Assembly: GCF_035013165.1 (NCBI RefSeq)
Contig: NZ_JAYGJQ010000001.1
Span: forward strand, 186,001 to 250,000
Direction of reading: 5' to 3'
From: Bacteriovorax sp. PP10
Lineage (GTDB): Bacteria; Bdellovibrionota; Bacteriovoracia; Bacteriovoracales; Bacteriovoracaceae
Length of the DNA: 64,000 nt
Numbering within the stretch: position 1 is the stretch's first letter; the number at the start of each line of letters is the position of its first letter. Positions 1 through 7,255 of this stretch are shown one piece after another. Made by a program: the position numbers and the translations under genes. Below the pieces are notes generated by a model. It made no database searches. It had not been told where the DNA came from and worked only from the letters and a program-made list of their open reading frames with translations.

Positions 1-1745
1 ATATTAGTTTTTACTTTTTTCAGATCGTAATCGTTGTCTTCATGTTCAGCAAGTCGGCTGATATCTTTGTTTTTATAAAGAATATACTCGGCAAGATTCT
101 TAAACACAGGACCCGCGACAGCTCCTCCGTAATACCCACCAGTTTTTGGATTATCAATATAAACAACGATAACAAAACGGTTATCAACGTTTACCGGATA
201 ACCAACAAACCCTGCCACATAACCTTTGTATCCACCATTTCTATCAACTCTTTGAGCTGTTGCTGTTTTACCTGCAATTTGAAAGTGAGGGATTTGAGCT
301 GCTTTACCTGTTCCTTTTTCAACTGCGGCCGTTAAAGCTTTCGTTAAATCATCAGTCGTTTTCTTAGAAAAAACTGTGTGTCTTTTTTGTAATTGGTTTT
401 CATTTTCCGGCTCAAGCTCAGAAACGGTTACAACATTCGGGTCGCGCTTAATCAGTGTCGGACGAATATAAGTTCCACCGTTAGCGATAGCCGCGTAGGC
501 CGCAAGCATCTGCACGCCTGTTACCGCAATTCCTTGTCCAAAACTAATGTTACTTAATGATAGAGGTGTAACGTTATCAGCTTCAGTGAAAATCCCGCGA
601 GACTCTCCCGGAACTTCAATCCCAGTTTTATTTCCGAAGTTTAATTCTTTAATCGTTTGTTTAAAGCGAGGGAATTTTAAGTCAAAAGCAATTTTTGTTG
701 TTCCAACGTTTGATGAAAAACGAAGAATATCTGCAACTGAAATCCATTCAAACTTCTCGTGAGTTTCAGCTTCTTTAATCCAGTGATTATCAACTCGCAT
801 TCTTCCTTGTTCAGCATAATAAGTTGATTCAAGTTTTGCGACTTTATTTTCTAGAGCTGATCCAACAGTGAAAGCTTTGAAAGTTGACCCCGGTTCAAAC
901 GGTTCAATGGCAAAACTTAACTTTCGATCTTCCGGGTTTGATCCTCTAACATCGTTTGGATCGAAACTAGGGTAGTTGGCAATTGCCAGAATTTCTCCCG
1001 TACTTGCATCAATAACACCGACTCCACCTTTATCAGCATTGTGTTTTAGCACAGCTTCTTTCAGGTATTTTTCGGCCATACTTTGAATATCTTTATCAAT
1101 TGTAAGGTTGATGTCTTTTGCTTGGGCAGTCACACTTTGATGACTTTCAAATTTAATCGGACGACCTTTATTGTCGATCGTGTACTTAAGAGTTACCGGA
1201 TTTCCTTTTAACTCTTTATCGAACATATACTCAAGGCCTGAAAGTCCTTTGTTATCTAACCCAACAAAGCCGATAACCTGAGACAGAAGTTCATGGTTCG
1301 GGTAAACGCGCTCAGGAGTTCCTTCGATGAAGATTCCTCTTAACTCTTTTACTTCTTCAACCTGATCTTTTGTCAGACGAAGCTTTCTCCCAAGCCAAGT
1401 AAAACGTTTTCTCTTTTTAATAGTAGAAACCATTTCTTTATATGAAAGCTCTGGGATAATTTTTGAAAGTTTTTTATAGATGTCGAGCTTGTAGTCAGCA
1501 GTTTTAGGAATGGCAAAGATGCTGTAGGTTTGAACGTTTAGAGCTAGAGGGTGTCCCATACGGTCGTAGATATTTCCACGTTTAGGATAAACGGTTACTT
1601 CTCTTAAAAACTGTGAATTTGCTCTGACAATAAGGTCGCTTGAATCAATCAATTGAACCTTAAAAGCTTTTCCTAAAACGAGAAGGAAAAACAAACAAAA
1701 ACATGTGAAGACGAAAATAATTCTGTTTTTTTCTACTCTATTCAT
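1..1745 (-). CDS. ftsI: FtsI-type division transpeptidase (class B PBP), cut by the left edge
   Basis: Reading the minus strand from the ATG at 1745 gives an open frame of about 580 codons running off the window. A short cytoplasmic N-terminus is followed by one membrane anchor (about residues 8-24), a PBP dimerisation domain, then the transpeptidase domain. The catalytic serine lies in GSTFKAF (S287), the second motif is SSN (344-346), and the third reads AGKTATAQ (K493), so Ala replaces the usual Gly of KTG. The family cross-links septal peptidoglycan in the periplasm. It follows ftsL by 18 bases, as in typical dcw clusters. Identity is secure; the C-terminal end is unseen. Confidence 0.92.
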   Translation of the reverse strand, partial: MNRVEKNRIIFVFTCFCLFFLLVLGKAFKVQLIDSSDLIVRANSQFLREVTVYPKRGNIYDRMGHPLALNVQTYSIFAIPKTADYKLDIYKKLSKIIPELSYKEMVSTIKKRKRFTWLGRKLRLTKDQVEEVKELRGIFIEGTPERVYPNHELLSQVIGFVGLDNKGLSGLEYMFDKELKGNPVTLKYTIDNKGRPIKFESHQSVTAQAKDINLTIDKDIQSMAEKYLKEAVLKHNADKGGVGVIDASTGEILAIANYPSFDPNDVRGSNPEDRKLSFAIEPFEPGSTFKAFTVGSALENKVAKLESTYYAEQGRMRVDNHWIKEAETHEKFEWISVADILRFSSNVGTTKIAFDLKFPRFKQTIKELNFGNKTGIEVPGESRGIFTEADNVTPLSLSNISFGQGIAVTGVQMLAAYAAIANGGTYIRPTLIKRDPNVVTVSELEPENENQLQKRHTVFSKKTTDDLTKALTAAVEKGTGKAAQIPHFQIAGKTATAQRVDRNGGYKGYVAGFVGYPVNVDNRFVIVVYIDNPKTGGYYGGAVAGPVFKNLAEYILYKNKDISRLAEHEDNDYDLKKVKTN

Positions 1746-1763
1746 ACCTTAATTTTCCAATTC

Positions 1764-2078
1764 CTATGGAATGACAATTATTTGGTCTTGTGTTGGCTGA
1801 TCTAAGTGATGGGCCATTGCAAGCTTTCTTAACTTGTCTGCAGAAAGCATTCTTGCTTTCTTTGCTTTTAATTCTTTATTGTCCATGATGACTTTTTCGA
1901 TTTCGCGATTTGTTTTTGAAATGGTGTAATCCATCTCAACATTTTTCATACGAAATAATACGAATAATATTGCGAGTGTCGTGAATGAAAGGAAAATAGG
2001 GAAGCCTTGTGAGCTAAAAATAATTTCTTTTATTTTTTTACCCAACTGAATTTTTTCAGAAGATTTTTTCGAGGCCAT
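1764..2078 (-). CDS. ftsL: FtsL-like division protein
   Basis: A 104-residue single-pass membrane protein: a basic N-terminus, a transmembrane segment at about residues 28-44, then a Lys/Glu-rich coiled coil ending in a hydrophobic tail. That architecture and its place between rsmH and ftsI match FtsL, which with FtsB and FtsQ activates septal synthesis by FtsW/FtsI. I chose the ATG at 2078 because AAGGAG sits five bases before it; a GTG two codons upstream overlaps that ribosome site. FtsL sequences are poorly conserved, so the call rests mainly on topology and context. Confidence 0.8.
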   Translation of the reverse strand: MASKKSSEKIQLGKKIKEIIFSSQGFPIFLSFTTLAILFVLFRMKNVEMDYTISKTNREIEKVIMDNKELKAKKARMLSADKLRKLAMAHHLDQPTQDQIIVIP

Positions 2079-2106
2079 AATCACTCCTTGATTAAAATGC
2101 CATAAA

Positions 2107-3075
2107 TCAGTACTTATATTTGTTCTTGTCTTTTTTTACTTCAATTCTTTCTAATATTCTTAGTTTAGCACTTCTTGACCTAGAATTGTGGGAAATTTCT
2201 TCTTCAGTTGGCAAAATCGGTTTTTTTGTTAAAACCTCAACCGGAAGCTCGGTTAATGCCATGCTATCCCTGAAAACATTTTTCACAATTCGATCTTCCA
2301 GAGAGTGAAAACTGATAATCGCAATTCGCCCATTCATTTTTAACAGAGGTATTAGTTGAGTAATTGTGTTGGATAAAACTTCAAGCTCGCGGTTTACTTC
2401 AAGTCTTAGCGCTTGAAATACCCGAGTAGAGGGGTTGGTTTTTCCATATCTATGTTCTTTTGGATAACAATGGAAAACTATATTTTCTAATTCTTTGGTC
2501 GTCTCGATTGATTTAACTTTTCTTTCTTCAACGATCTTCATCGCGATCTTTCTCGCGTTTTTTTCTTCGCCATACTCTTCGAAAATTCTTTTTAAATCTT
2601 TTTCATCATATGTGTTTACGATTTCAGCTGCTGTTAAAAATTCATCAGACTCATGATTCATTCTCATGTCTAACGGCCCGTCGAAACGAAATGAAAATCC
2701 TCTGGTTGCTTCATCAAAGTGATGAGATGAAACACCAAGGTCTAATAAAATTCCTTGAAAGCCACCTGCTTCAAAAACTTCAGGTGAGTGCTCGCGGATC
2801 ATTTCTGCAAAGTGCACAAAGTTGGTATTAATAAGTTTAATACGTCCAAGCATGCCTTCACTTTCAATTCTCGCGTTTCCATTCTTTAGTGCATCCGGAT
2901 CCTGATCAGTTGACCTGACATTGAATAGGGGATTTCTATAAAGAAATTCAAACGAGTGTCCACCACCACCAAAGGTTAAATCAGCATAATATGATTTAAC
3001 ATCAGTGGGAGCTTTCTCAGTTAATGTATCGATACATTCTTTCTTAAGTACCGTGTAGTGGCTTCCGTAACTCAT
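2107..3075 (-). CDS. rsmH: 16S rRNA m4C1402 methyltransferase RsmH
   Basis: 322 residues, the usual RsmH (MraW) length. The SAM-binding motif TFGGGGHS is at residues 34-41. Further family blocks are LDLGVSSHHFDEATRGFS, a PSTRVFQALRLEVNRELE block and SFHSLEDRIVK near the C-terminus. The enzyme N4-methylates C1402 in the 16S rRNA decoding centre. Its ATG overlaps the mtnP stop codon (TAATG), implying translational coupling, and ftsL follows after 28 bases. The gene normally opens the dcw cluster together with mraZ, which is not seen here. Confidence 0.97.
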   Translation of the reverse strand: MSYGSHYTVLKKECIDTLTEKAPTDVKSYYADLTFGGGGHSFEFLYRNPLFNVRSTDQDPDALKNGNARIESEGMLGRIKLINTNFVHFAEMIREHSPEVFEAGGFQGILLDLGVSSHHFDEATRGFSFRFDGPLDMRMNHESDEFLTAAEIVNTYDEKDLKRIFEEYGEEKNARKIAMKIVEERKVKSIETTKELENIVFHCYPKEHRYGKTNPSTRVFQALRLEVNRELEVLSNTITQLIPLLKMNGRIAIISFHSLEDRIVKNVFRDSMALTELPVEVLTKKPILPTEEEISHNSRSRSAKLRILERIEVKKDKNKYKY

Positions 3076-3920
3076 TAGCGTAACAACACTTCAAGAATGT
3101 GTGTTTGTTCTTGAGATAATTTTTCAGGTTTCGACATAACGGCAAATGTATTTTCTTTTTTAACTTTGAATGGGTTCTTAGTTAGTTTTGGAATAAGCAG
3201 TTTTAAAACAGCGTGAGCTGAAGCATTGTTAGCTGCCATAACTTTCATAATCTCTTCAAGTGTACAGTGCTCTTCTTTCCAGCAATCATAATCAGTCACC
3301 ATTGCGATTGTTGCATAGGCAATTCCAGCTTCTTTAGCAAGGTAGGCTTCTGGAACGTTTGTCATTCCGATTACACTTGCACCAAAACCTCTGTAAATAT
3401 TTGATTCAGCTCTTGAAGAAAATTGTGGGCCTTCGATACAAATGTACGATCCACTTGCTCCGTGCTTAACACCAGCTTCCTTACATGTCTCTACCAACAT
3501 TTTATGAAGATCTAAGTCAACTGGATTAGCAGTCGAAACGTGTCCAACAATTCCATTTCCAAAGAAAGTTCTTTCGCGCTTTCCTTTCGTCCAATCAATA
3601 AATTGATCAGGAATTACAAAACTCGCTGGAGGGAATTCTTCTTTAAGAGATCCAACAGCAGATACTGAAATAATATACTCAACACCAAGTTCTTTAAGAG
3701 CGAAAATATTCGCTTGGTAATTTACTTCTGATGGAGTGAAAGAGTGAGTCTTACCGTGACGAGGTATAAAGTAAAAAGAGTTACCATTTAAATTAGCTTC
3801 AATAATTTCCGAGCTTGGCGATCCGTATGGCGTTGTGACTTTGTGTTCTTTAGTAACTTCAATGCCTTCAATCTTATATACGCCGCTTCCACCAATGATC
3901 CCGATCTTAATTCCACTCAT
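3075..3920 (-). CDS. mtnP: S-methyl-5'-thioadenosine phosphorylase-type purine phosphorylase
   Basis: 281 residues. The N-terminal phosphate-binding motif IIGGSGVY is at 8-15, followed by TTPYGSPS, FIPRHGK and the family blocks CIEGPQFSSRAES and GMTNVPEAYLAKEAGIAYAT, then VTDYDCW. These are typical of the MTAP branch of the PNP/UDP phosphorylase family, which splits methylthioadenosine with phosphate to adenine and methylthioribose-1-phosphate. Some bacterial members act on other purine nucleosides, so the substrate is an inference. It shares one base with the rsmH start and heads the division-gene run; the divergent gene at 4003 lies 82 bases away. Confidence 0.88.
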   Translation of the reverse strand: MSGIKIGIIGGSGVYKIEGIEVTKEHKVTTPYGSPSSEIIEANLNGNSFYFIPRHGKTHSFTPSEVNYQANIFALKELGVEYIISVSAVGSLKEEFPPASFVIPDQFIDWTKGKRERTFFGNGIVGHVSTANPVDLDLHKMLVETCKEAGVKHGASGSYICIEGPQFSSRAESNIYRGFGASVIGMTNVPEAYLAKEAGIAYATIAMVTDYDCWKEEHCTLEEIMKVMAANNASAHAVLKLLIPKLTKNPFKVKKENTFAVMSKPEKLSQEQTHILEVLLR

Positions 3921-4002
3921 ATGTACCTCTATCGTTTGACTATTAAAAAATTAATATGAGATGATCTTACACTGATAATTCCCTCGAGGAAATGCTAAAT
4001 CA

Positions 4003-5190
4003 ATGAACGCTATTAACGTCTTTTCAAAAAACTTTTCTCAATACCGCTCGCGCATTCAAAAGCGTAAAGATGTGCTGAGCTACGCCAAGCACACTAGTGC
4101 TGAAGAGATCGTGTTCAATTTACAAAAGCTTATCAAGCTTAAGGGCAAAAAAGACGTTCTTAAGACTGTCCTTTCAATCACTAATTCAAGCATCTGGTTA
4201 AGCCGTTCAGCTTTTACTGTTTTAAAGTCTTATTTCGATGTGAGCTCAATCGACGATCTCGACCTGCACACTGAAAAGGCCCAGGACATTATCGCTAACG
4301 TGATTAACAAAAGAACAGTCGATGCCACTGATCAGGAAATCTTCAAGACGGTCTATCATGAACTTGCTCATAGCCACTTAGTAGACGATTACAAAACATC
4401 TCTAAGAATGCCTCAAGTAAACGTGACTATCGTTTTAGTTTCTGGTGTCTTCAATGAAATCTTTTCTACACCTGCTTTTAAAAGAGGTGCTGAAACCCTT
4501 CTTGATAAATACAACATCAAACATATCGCACCGACAGTTGATGGAAAAAAAGGCGCACGTGAAAACTCACTGGCCCTGAAAAAACAAATCGAAGAGTATA
4601 TGGAAATCAACCCGGATGAACGTCTGTGGTTTTTCTGCTTTTCAAAAGGTGGAATCGATACACTTCATTATTTAAGATCAAAAGGTGAGAAACTCTCACC
4701 AAATATTGTTGGTTTCTCTTTCATCGCCACTCCTATCATGGGAAGCGATCATATCAACAGTCGCTTGCTAAAAATCGCAAATGCTATTGGTAAAGTTCCT
4801 GAAGCTGTCTCTAAAAAAATGTTAGGAAAAGAAATAGATTTGATTGCTAGTGAACTTCAAAAATCACTGAACAAAAATTTCAGAGAAAGCTGGTTTAAAA
4901 GAAATCATAAACTCCTTCCTTCAAAACCTTTTTATACGGCCATTGCTTTTGAATCCAAATGGCAAGATAGTCATGTGTGGATGATGCTTACAAAAGCATT
5001 GTTTAGAAGCCAAAAATCGAATGATGGTATTGTTGATGTAGAAAATGCTCAGTTTCCTTTTTACTTCAAAGGATTCAACCTGGGAGTCCTTGAAGGGCAT
5101 CACCTGGTGGGAAGCAGGTCGAGCTTTTATGATCAGGAAGCTTTAATGCAAGCTCACCTGATATTCCTCGACTATAAAAAATTACTCTAA
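4003..5190 (+). CDS. Lipase-like alpha/beta hydrolase of unknown substrate
   Basis: 395 residues without an obvious signal peptide. The first ~140 residues are helical and not recognised. From about residue 145 a hydrolase core appears: a hydrophobic strand VTIVLVSGVF, the nucleophile elbow FCFSKGG (Ser as in the relaxed G-x-S-x-G motif, with Phe in the first position), a later DGIVDVENA (candidate acid) and EGHHLVG (candidate His). The set resembles lipase/esterase catalytic triads. Its 3' end overlaps the convergent mglA gene by nine bases. No operon partner. I do not recognise a named family, so only the fold-level call is offered. Confidence 0.6.
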   Translation: MNAINVFSKNFSQYRSRIQKRKDVLSYAKHTSAEEIVFNLQKLIKLKGKKDVLKTVLSITNSSIWLSRSAFTVLKSYFDVSSIDDLDLHTEKAQDIIANVINKRTVDATDQEIFKTVYHELAHSHLVDDYKTSLRMPQVNVTIVLVSGVFNEIFSTPAFKRGAETLLDKYNIKHIAPTVDGKKGARENSLALKKQIEEYMEINPDERLWFFCFSKGGIDTLHYLRSKGEKLSPNIVGFSFIATPIMGSDHINSRLLKIANAIGKVPEAVSKKMLGKEIDLIASELQKSLNKNFRESWFKRNHKLLPSKPFYTAIAFESKWQDSHVWMMLTKALFRSQKSNDGIVDVENAQFPFYFKGFNLGVLEGHHLVGSRSSFYDQEALMQAHLIFLDYKKLL

Positions 5191-5772
5191 TCCACCTTTC
5201 AAATTCATCAGTACCAGCTTAGAAATCATCTTCAACGTATCAAACACTCCAGTTCCTTTCATCGCCACAGCTTCATACTCAGGAACGCCCCACTTATTTA
5301 AGGCATCGTGAAGATCTTTTACACTTGTAGCATTCGGAAGGTCGCGTTTGTTCCATTGCATGACTAGTGGAATTTTTGTGATGTCATAACCCTGATCAAC
5401 AAGGTTTTTTTCAAGTGATTTAAGAGATTCAAGGTTAGCTTCCATACGCTCAACTTGTGAGTCAGCAACGAAGACAACGCCGTCCACGCCTCTTAGGATT
5501 AGTTTTCTTGAAGCTTCATAGAAGACTTGTCCTGGAACCGTGTAAAGGTGGAAACGGGTTTTAAAACCGCGGATTTCACCCAGGTCTAATGGAAGAAAAT
5601 CAAAAAAGAGTGTGCGTTCATTTTCAGTGTTAAGTGAAATAATATTTCCCTTATTATCACCACTGGTTTTTTGATACACGTATTGAATGTTAGTCGTTTT
5701 CCCTCCGAGCCCTGGCCCGTAGTAGACGATCTTACAGTTAACTTCTTTGTTTACATAATTTACAAAAGACAT
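5182..5772 (-). CDS. mglA: MglA-type Ras-like GTPase
   Basis: 196 residues. The P-loop GPGLGGKT is at 19-26, the switch II region contains YTVPGQVFYEASRKLIL (the canonical Asp of DxxG replaced by Thr, as in MglA proteins), and the guanine-specificity motif is NKRD. MglA controls cell polarity and motility in myxobacteria, and in predatory Bdellovibrio it has been linked to prey invasion. It lies nine bases after a roadblock-domain gene, the classic partner type (MglB acts as a GTPase activator), in the same operon as recR, ybaB and dnaX. Recognition is strong; the role in this organism is inferred. Confidence 0.92.
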   Translation of the reverse strand: MSFVNYVNKEVNCKIVYYGPGLGGKTTNIQYVYQKTSGDNKGNIISLNTENERTLFFDFLPLDLGEIRGFKTRFHLYTVPGQVFYEASRKLILRGVDGVVFVADSQVERMEANLESLKSLEKNLVDQGYDITKIPLVMQWNKRDLPNATSVKDLHDALNKWGVPEYEAVAMKGTGVFDTLKMISKLVLMNLKGGLE

Positions 5773-5781
5773 GGCACTACC

Positions 5782-6315
5782 TTAATTTTTTATAAACGCA
5801 AATAATCGGTCCATTTCAGCATCGGAAATGTCGGCGAATAAGTAGTCGTTTTTATCAAATACATTATTTGTTAATTCTTGCTTAGCTTTGTGATCCTTCA
5901 ATTCTTGATTTAAGAATTCCGCAAAGCTTGATGCCATCTCTCTCATTTTATTTTTAATAAAACCTGGATTCACTTCATCGTGATAAATCAGACCAAGATA
6001 CAGCTCATCTATTTCTGTAGAAATAGGTACGATATAGATACCTTGAGAAGAGGTATCGAAACTTAATCGATATCCTTCTTTTGCTTCTTCTTTCGGGATG
6101 AATTCAGACAATGCTTTTGAGGCCTGCCATACACCACTTAAAAGAGCACCGATCGATGACTTTGAAAGTGAGTTCGCTAAATTGCTATTGTGATATAAAA
6201 CCACACCATCAGATCTGATCATGAAAAAAGAGAAGCGGTTAATCTTCTCATCAATTTCGCATGACTCGAAAAAGGCCTGAACATATTTAGGAATTTTGCT
6301 CGAGTTATTAATCAT
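5782..6315 (-). CDS. Roadblock/LC7-like protein, possible MglA partner
   Basis: 177 residues, soluble. The middle (about 25-140) has the alternating strand/helix pattern of roadblock/LC7 domains: FFMIRSDGVVLYHNS, then a helix with IGALLSGVWQASKALSEF, then strands GIYIVPIS and ELYLGLIYHD. The C-terminal ~40 residues are charged and possibly helical. Ten bases separate it from recR upstream and nine from mglA downstream. Roadblock proteins of the MglB type switch off MglA, so this could be its GTPase activator or an effector; the sequence alone does not decide, and it is longer than a bare roadblock domain. Confidence 0.72.
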   Translation of the reverse strand: MINNSSKIPKYVQAFFESCEIDEKINRFSFFMIRSDGVVLYHNSNLANSLSKSSIGALLSGVWQASKALSEFIPKEEAKEGYRLSFDTSSQGIYIVPISTEIDELYLGLIYHDEVNPGFIKNKMREMASSFAEFLNQELKDHKAKQELTNNVFDKNDYLFADISDAEMDRLFAFIKN

Positions 6316-6325
6316 CTTTATCCAA

Positions 6326-6919
6326 TTATAAATGTCTGCGGTTTTCTAGCGCCTTAGTGATGGTAAGCGAGTCAACAAACTCCAAACTTCCTCCCATTGG
6401 AATTCCAAATCCAATGCGGTCTACACTAATCGATGCCGGCAGCATTTGTTTAATATAAGAACATGTTGCGTCTCCTTCAACCGAAGGATTCACTGCTAAA
6501 ATAAGTTCTTCGATCTCTTCTTCACGAACTCGATCGATTAATCTATCCAGCTTAAGTTCATCAGGTCCAATTCCCATCAGTGGATTTAAGACACCAAATA
6601 GGATGTGGAATTTGCCTCTAAAGTTTCCACTGCGCTCGATGGCCAAACAGTCTGTGACTGATTCAACAATACAAAGAGTTTTAGAAGAGCTGCGGTTGTA
6701 GTCCATGCAAATCTTGCACAGTCTATCGTCACAGAACATTCCACACTTTTCACAGTGATTAAGATCCGCTAATCCTTTAATAGATTCTGCAAACGCAATC
6801 AGGTCTTCTTTATTCCATTTAGTCATAATGAGAGACTGACGAAGCGCCGTTTTCTCACCAACACCTGGAAGGCGAGAAAACTGCTTTACGGTCTTTAATA
6901 ATTTTTCTGGCAATTCCAT
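6326..6919 (-). CDS. recR: Recombination mediator RecR
   Basis: 197 residues, the standard RecR size. A helix-hairpin-helix (LPGVGEKTALR, 17-27) is followed by a four-Cys zinc site (C56, C59, C68, C71) and a Toprim domain starting near TLCIVES, then a Walker-like C-terminal segment FGIPMGGSLEFVD. RecR works with RecO (and RecF) to load RecA at gaps. It follows ybaB by three bases in the conserved dnaX-ybaB-recR order. No unusual residues noted. Confidence 0.97.
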   Translation of the reverse strand: MELPEKLLKTVKQFSRLPGVGEKTALRQSLIMTKWNKEDLIAFAESIKGLADLNHCEKCGMFCDDRLCKICMDYNRSSSKTLCIVESVTDCLAIERSGNFRGKFHILFGVLNPLMGIGPDELKLDRLIDRVREEEIEELILAVNPSVEGDATCSYIKQMLPASISVDRIGFGIPMGGSLEFVDSLTITKALENRRHL

Positions 6920-6922
6920 AGA

Positions 6923-7234
6923 CTAGAACATTCCTGGGATGTTGATTCCACCAGTGATCTTCGACATTGCACCAGAAACCATATCTTGTGATTCTTTTAC
7001 AGCTTGGTTAACTGCAGTTTTAACTAAGTCTTCAAGTGAAGCTACATCGTTAGGATCAACACATTCTTTGTTGATTGTGATCCCTGTGATTTGTTGCTTA
7101 CCTGTAATTTTGATTTTAATCATTCCGCCACCTGAAGATGTTTCGATCTCACGTGACTCAAGTTCTTTTTGTAATGTAGCCATTTTTTGCTGCATTTGTT
7201 GAGCTTGCTTCATTAAGTTTTGCATACCTTTCAT
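6923..7234 (-). CDS. ybaB: YbaB/EbfC nucleoid-associated protein
   Basis: 103 residues, full length for the family. An N-terminal helix rich in Met and Gln (MKGMQNLMKQAQQMQQKMA) is followed by the EVETSSGGGMIKIKITGKQQ-like core (here REIETSSGGGMIKIKITGK) and a C-terminal helix. YbaB forms DNA-binding dimers and is almost always encoded between dnaX and recR, as here. AAGGAG stands just ahead of the start. Confidence 0.95.
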   Translation of the reverse strand: MKGMQNLMKQAQQMQQKMATLQKELESREIETSSGGGMIKIKITGKQQITGITINKECVDPNDVASLEDLVKTAVNQAVKESQDMVSGAMSKITGGINIPGMF

Positions 7235-7255
7235 ATAATTCTCCTTATTACTAAA

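Noticed and set aside
1-762. Plus-strand open frames at 42-335 and 547-762
   Set aside because: They are antisense to the ftsI frame, whose motifs are unmistakable; no ribosome sites or family patterns.
5182-5190. Nine-base tail overlap of the lipase-like gene and mglA as a regulatory antisense element
   Set aside because: Short convergent overlaps are common in dense genomes (another is at 11008-11011); no further structure was seen.
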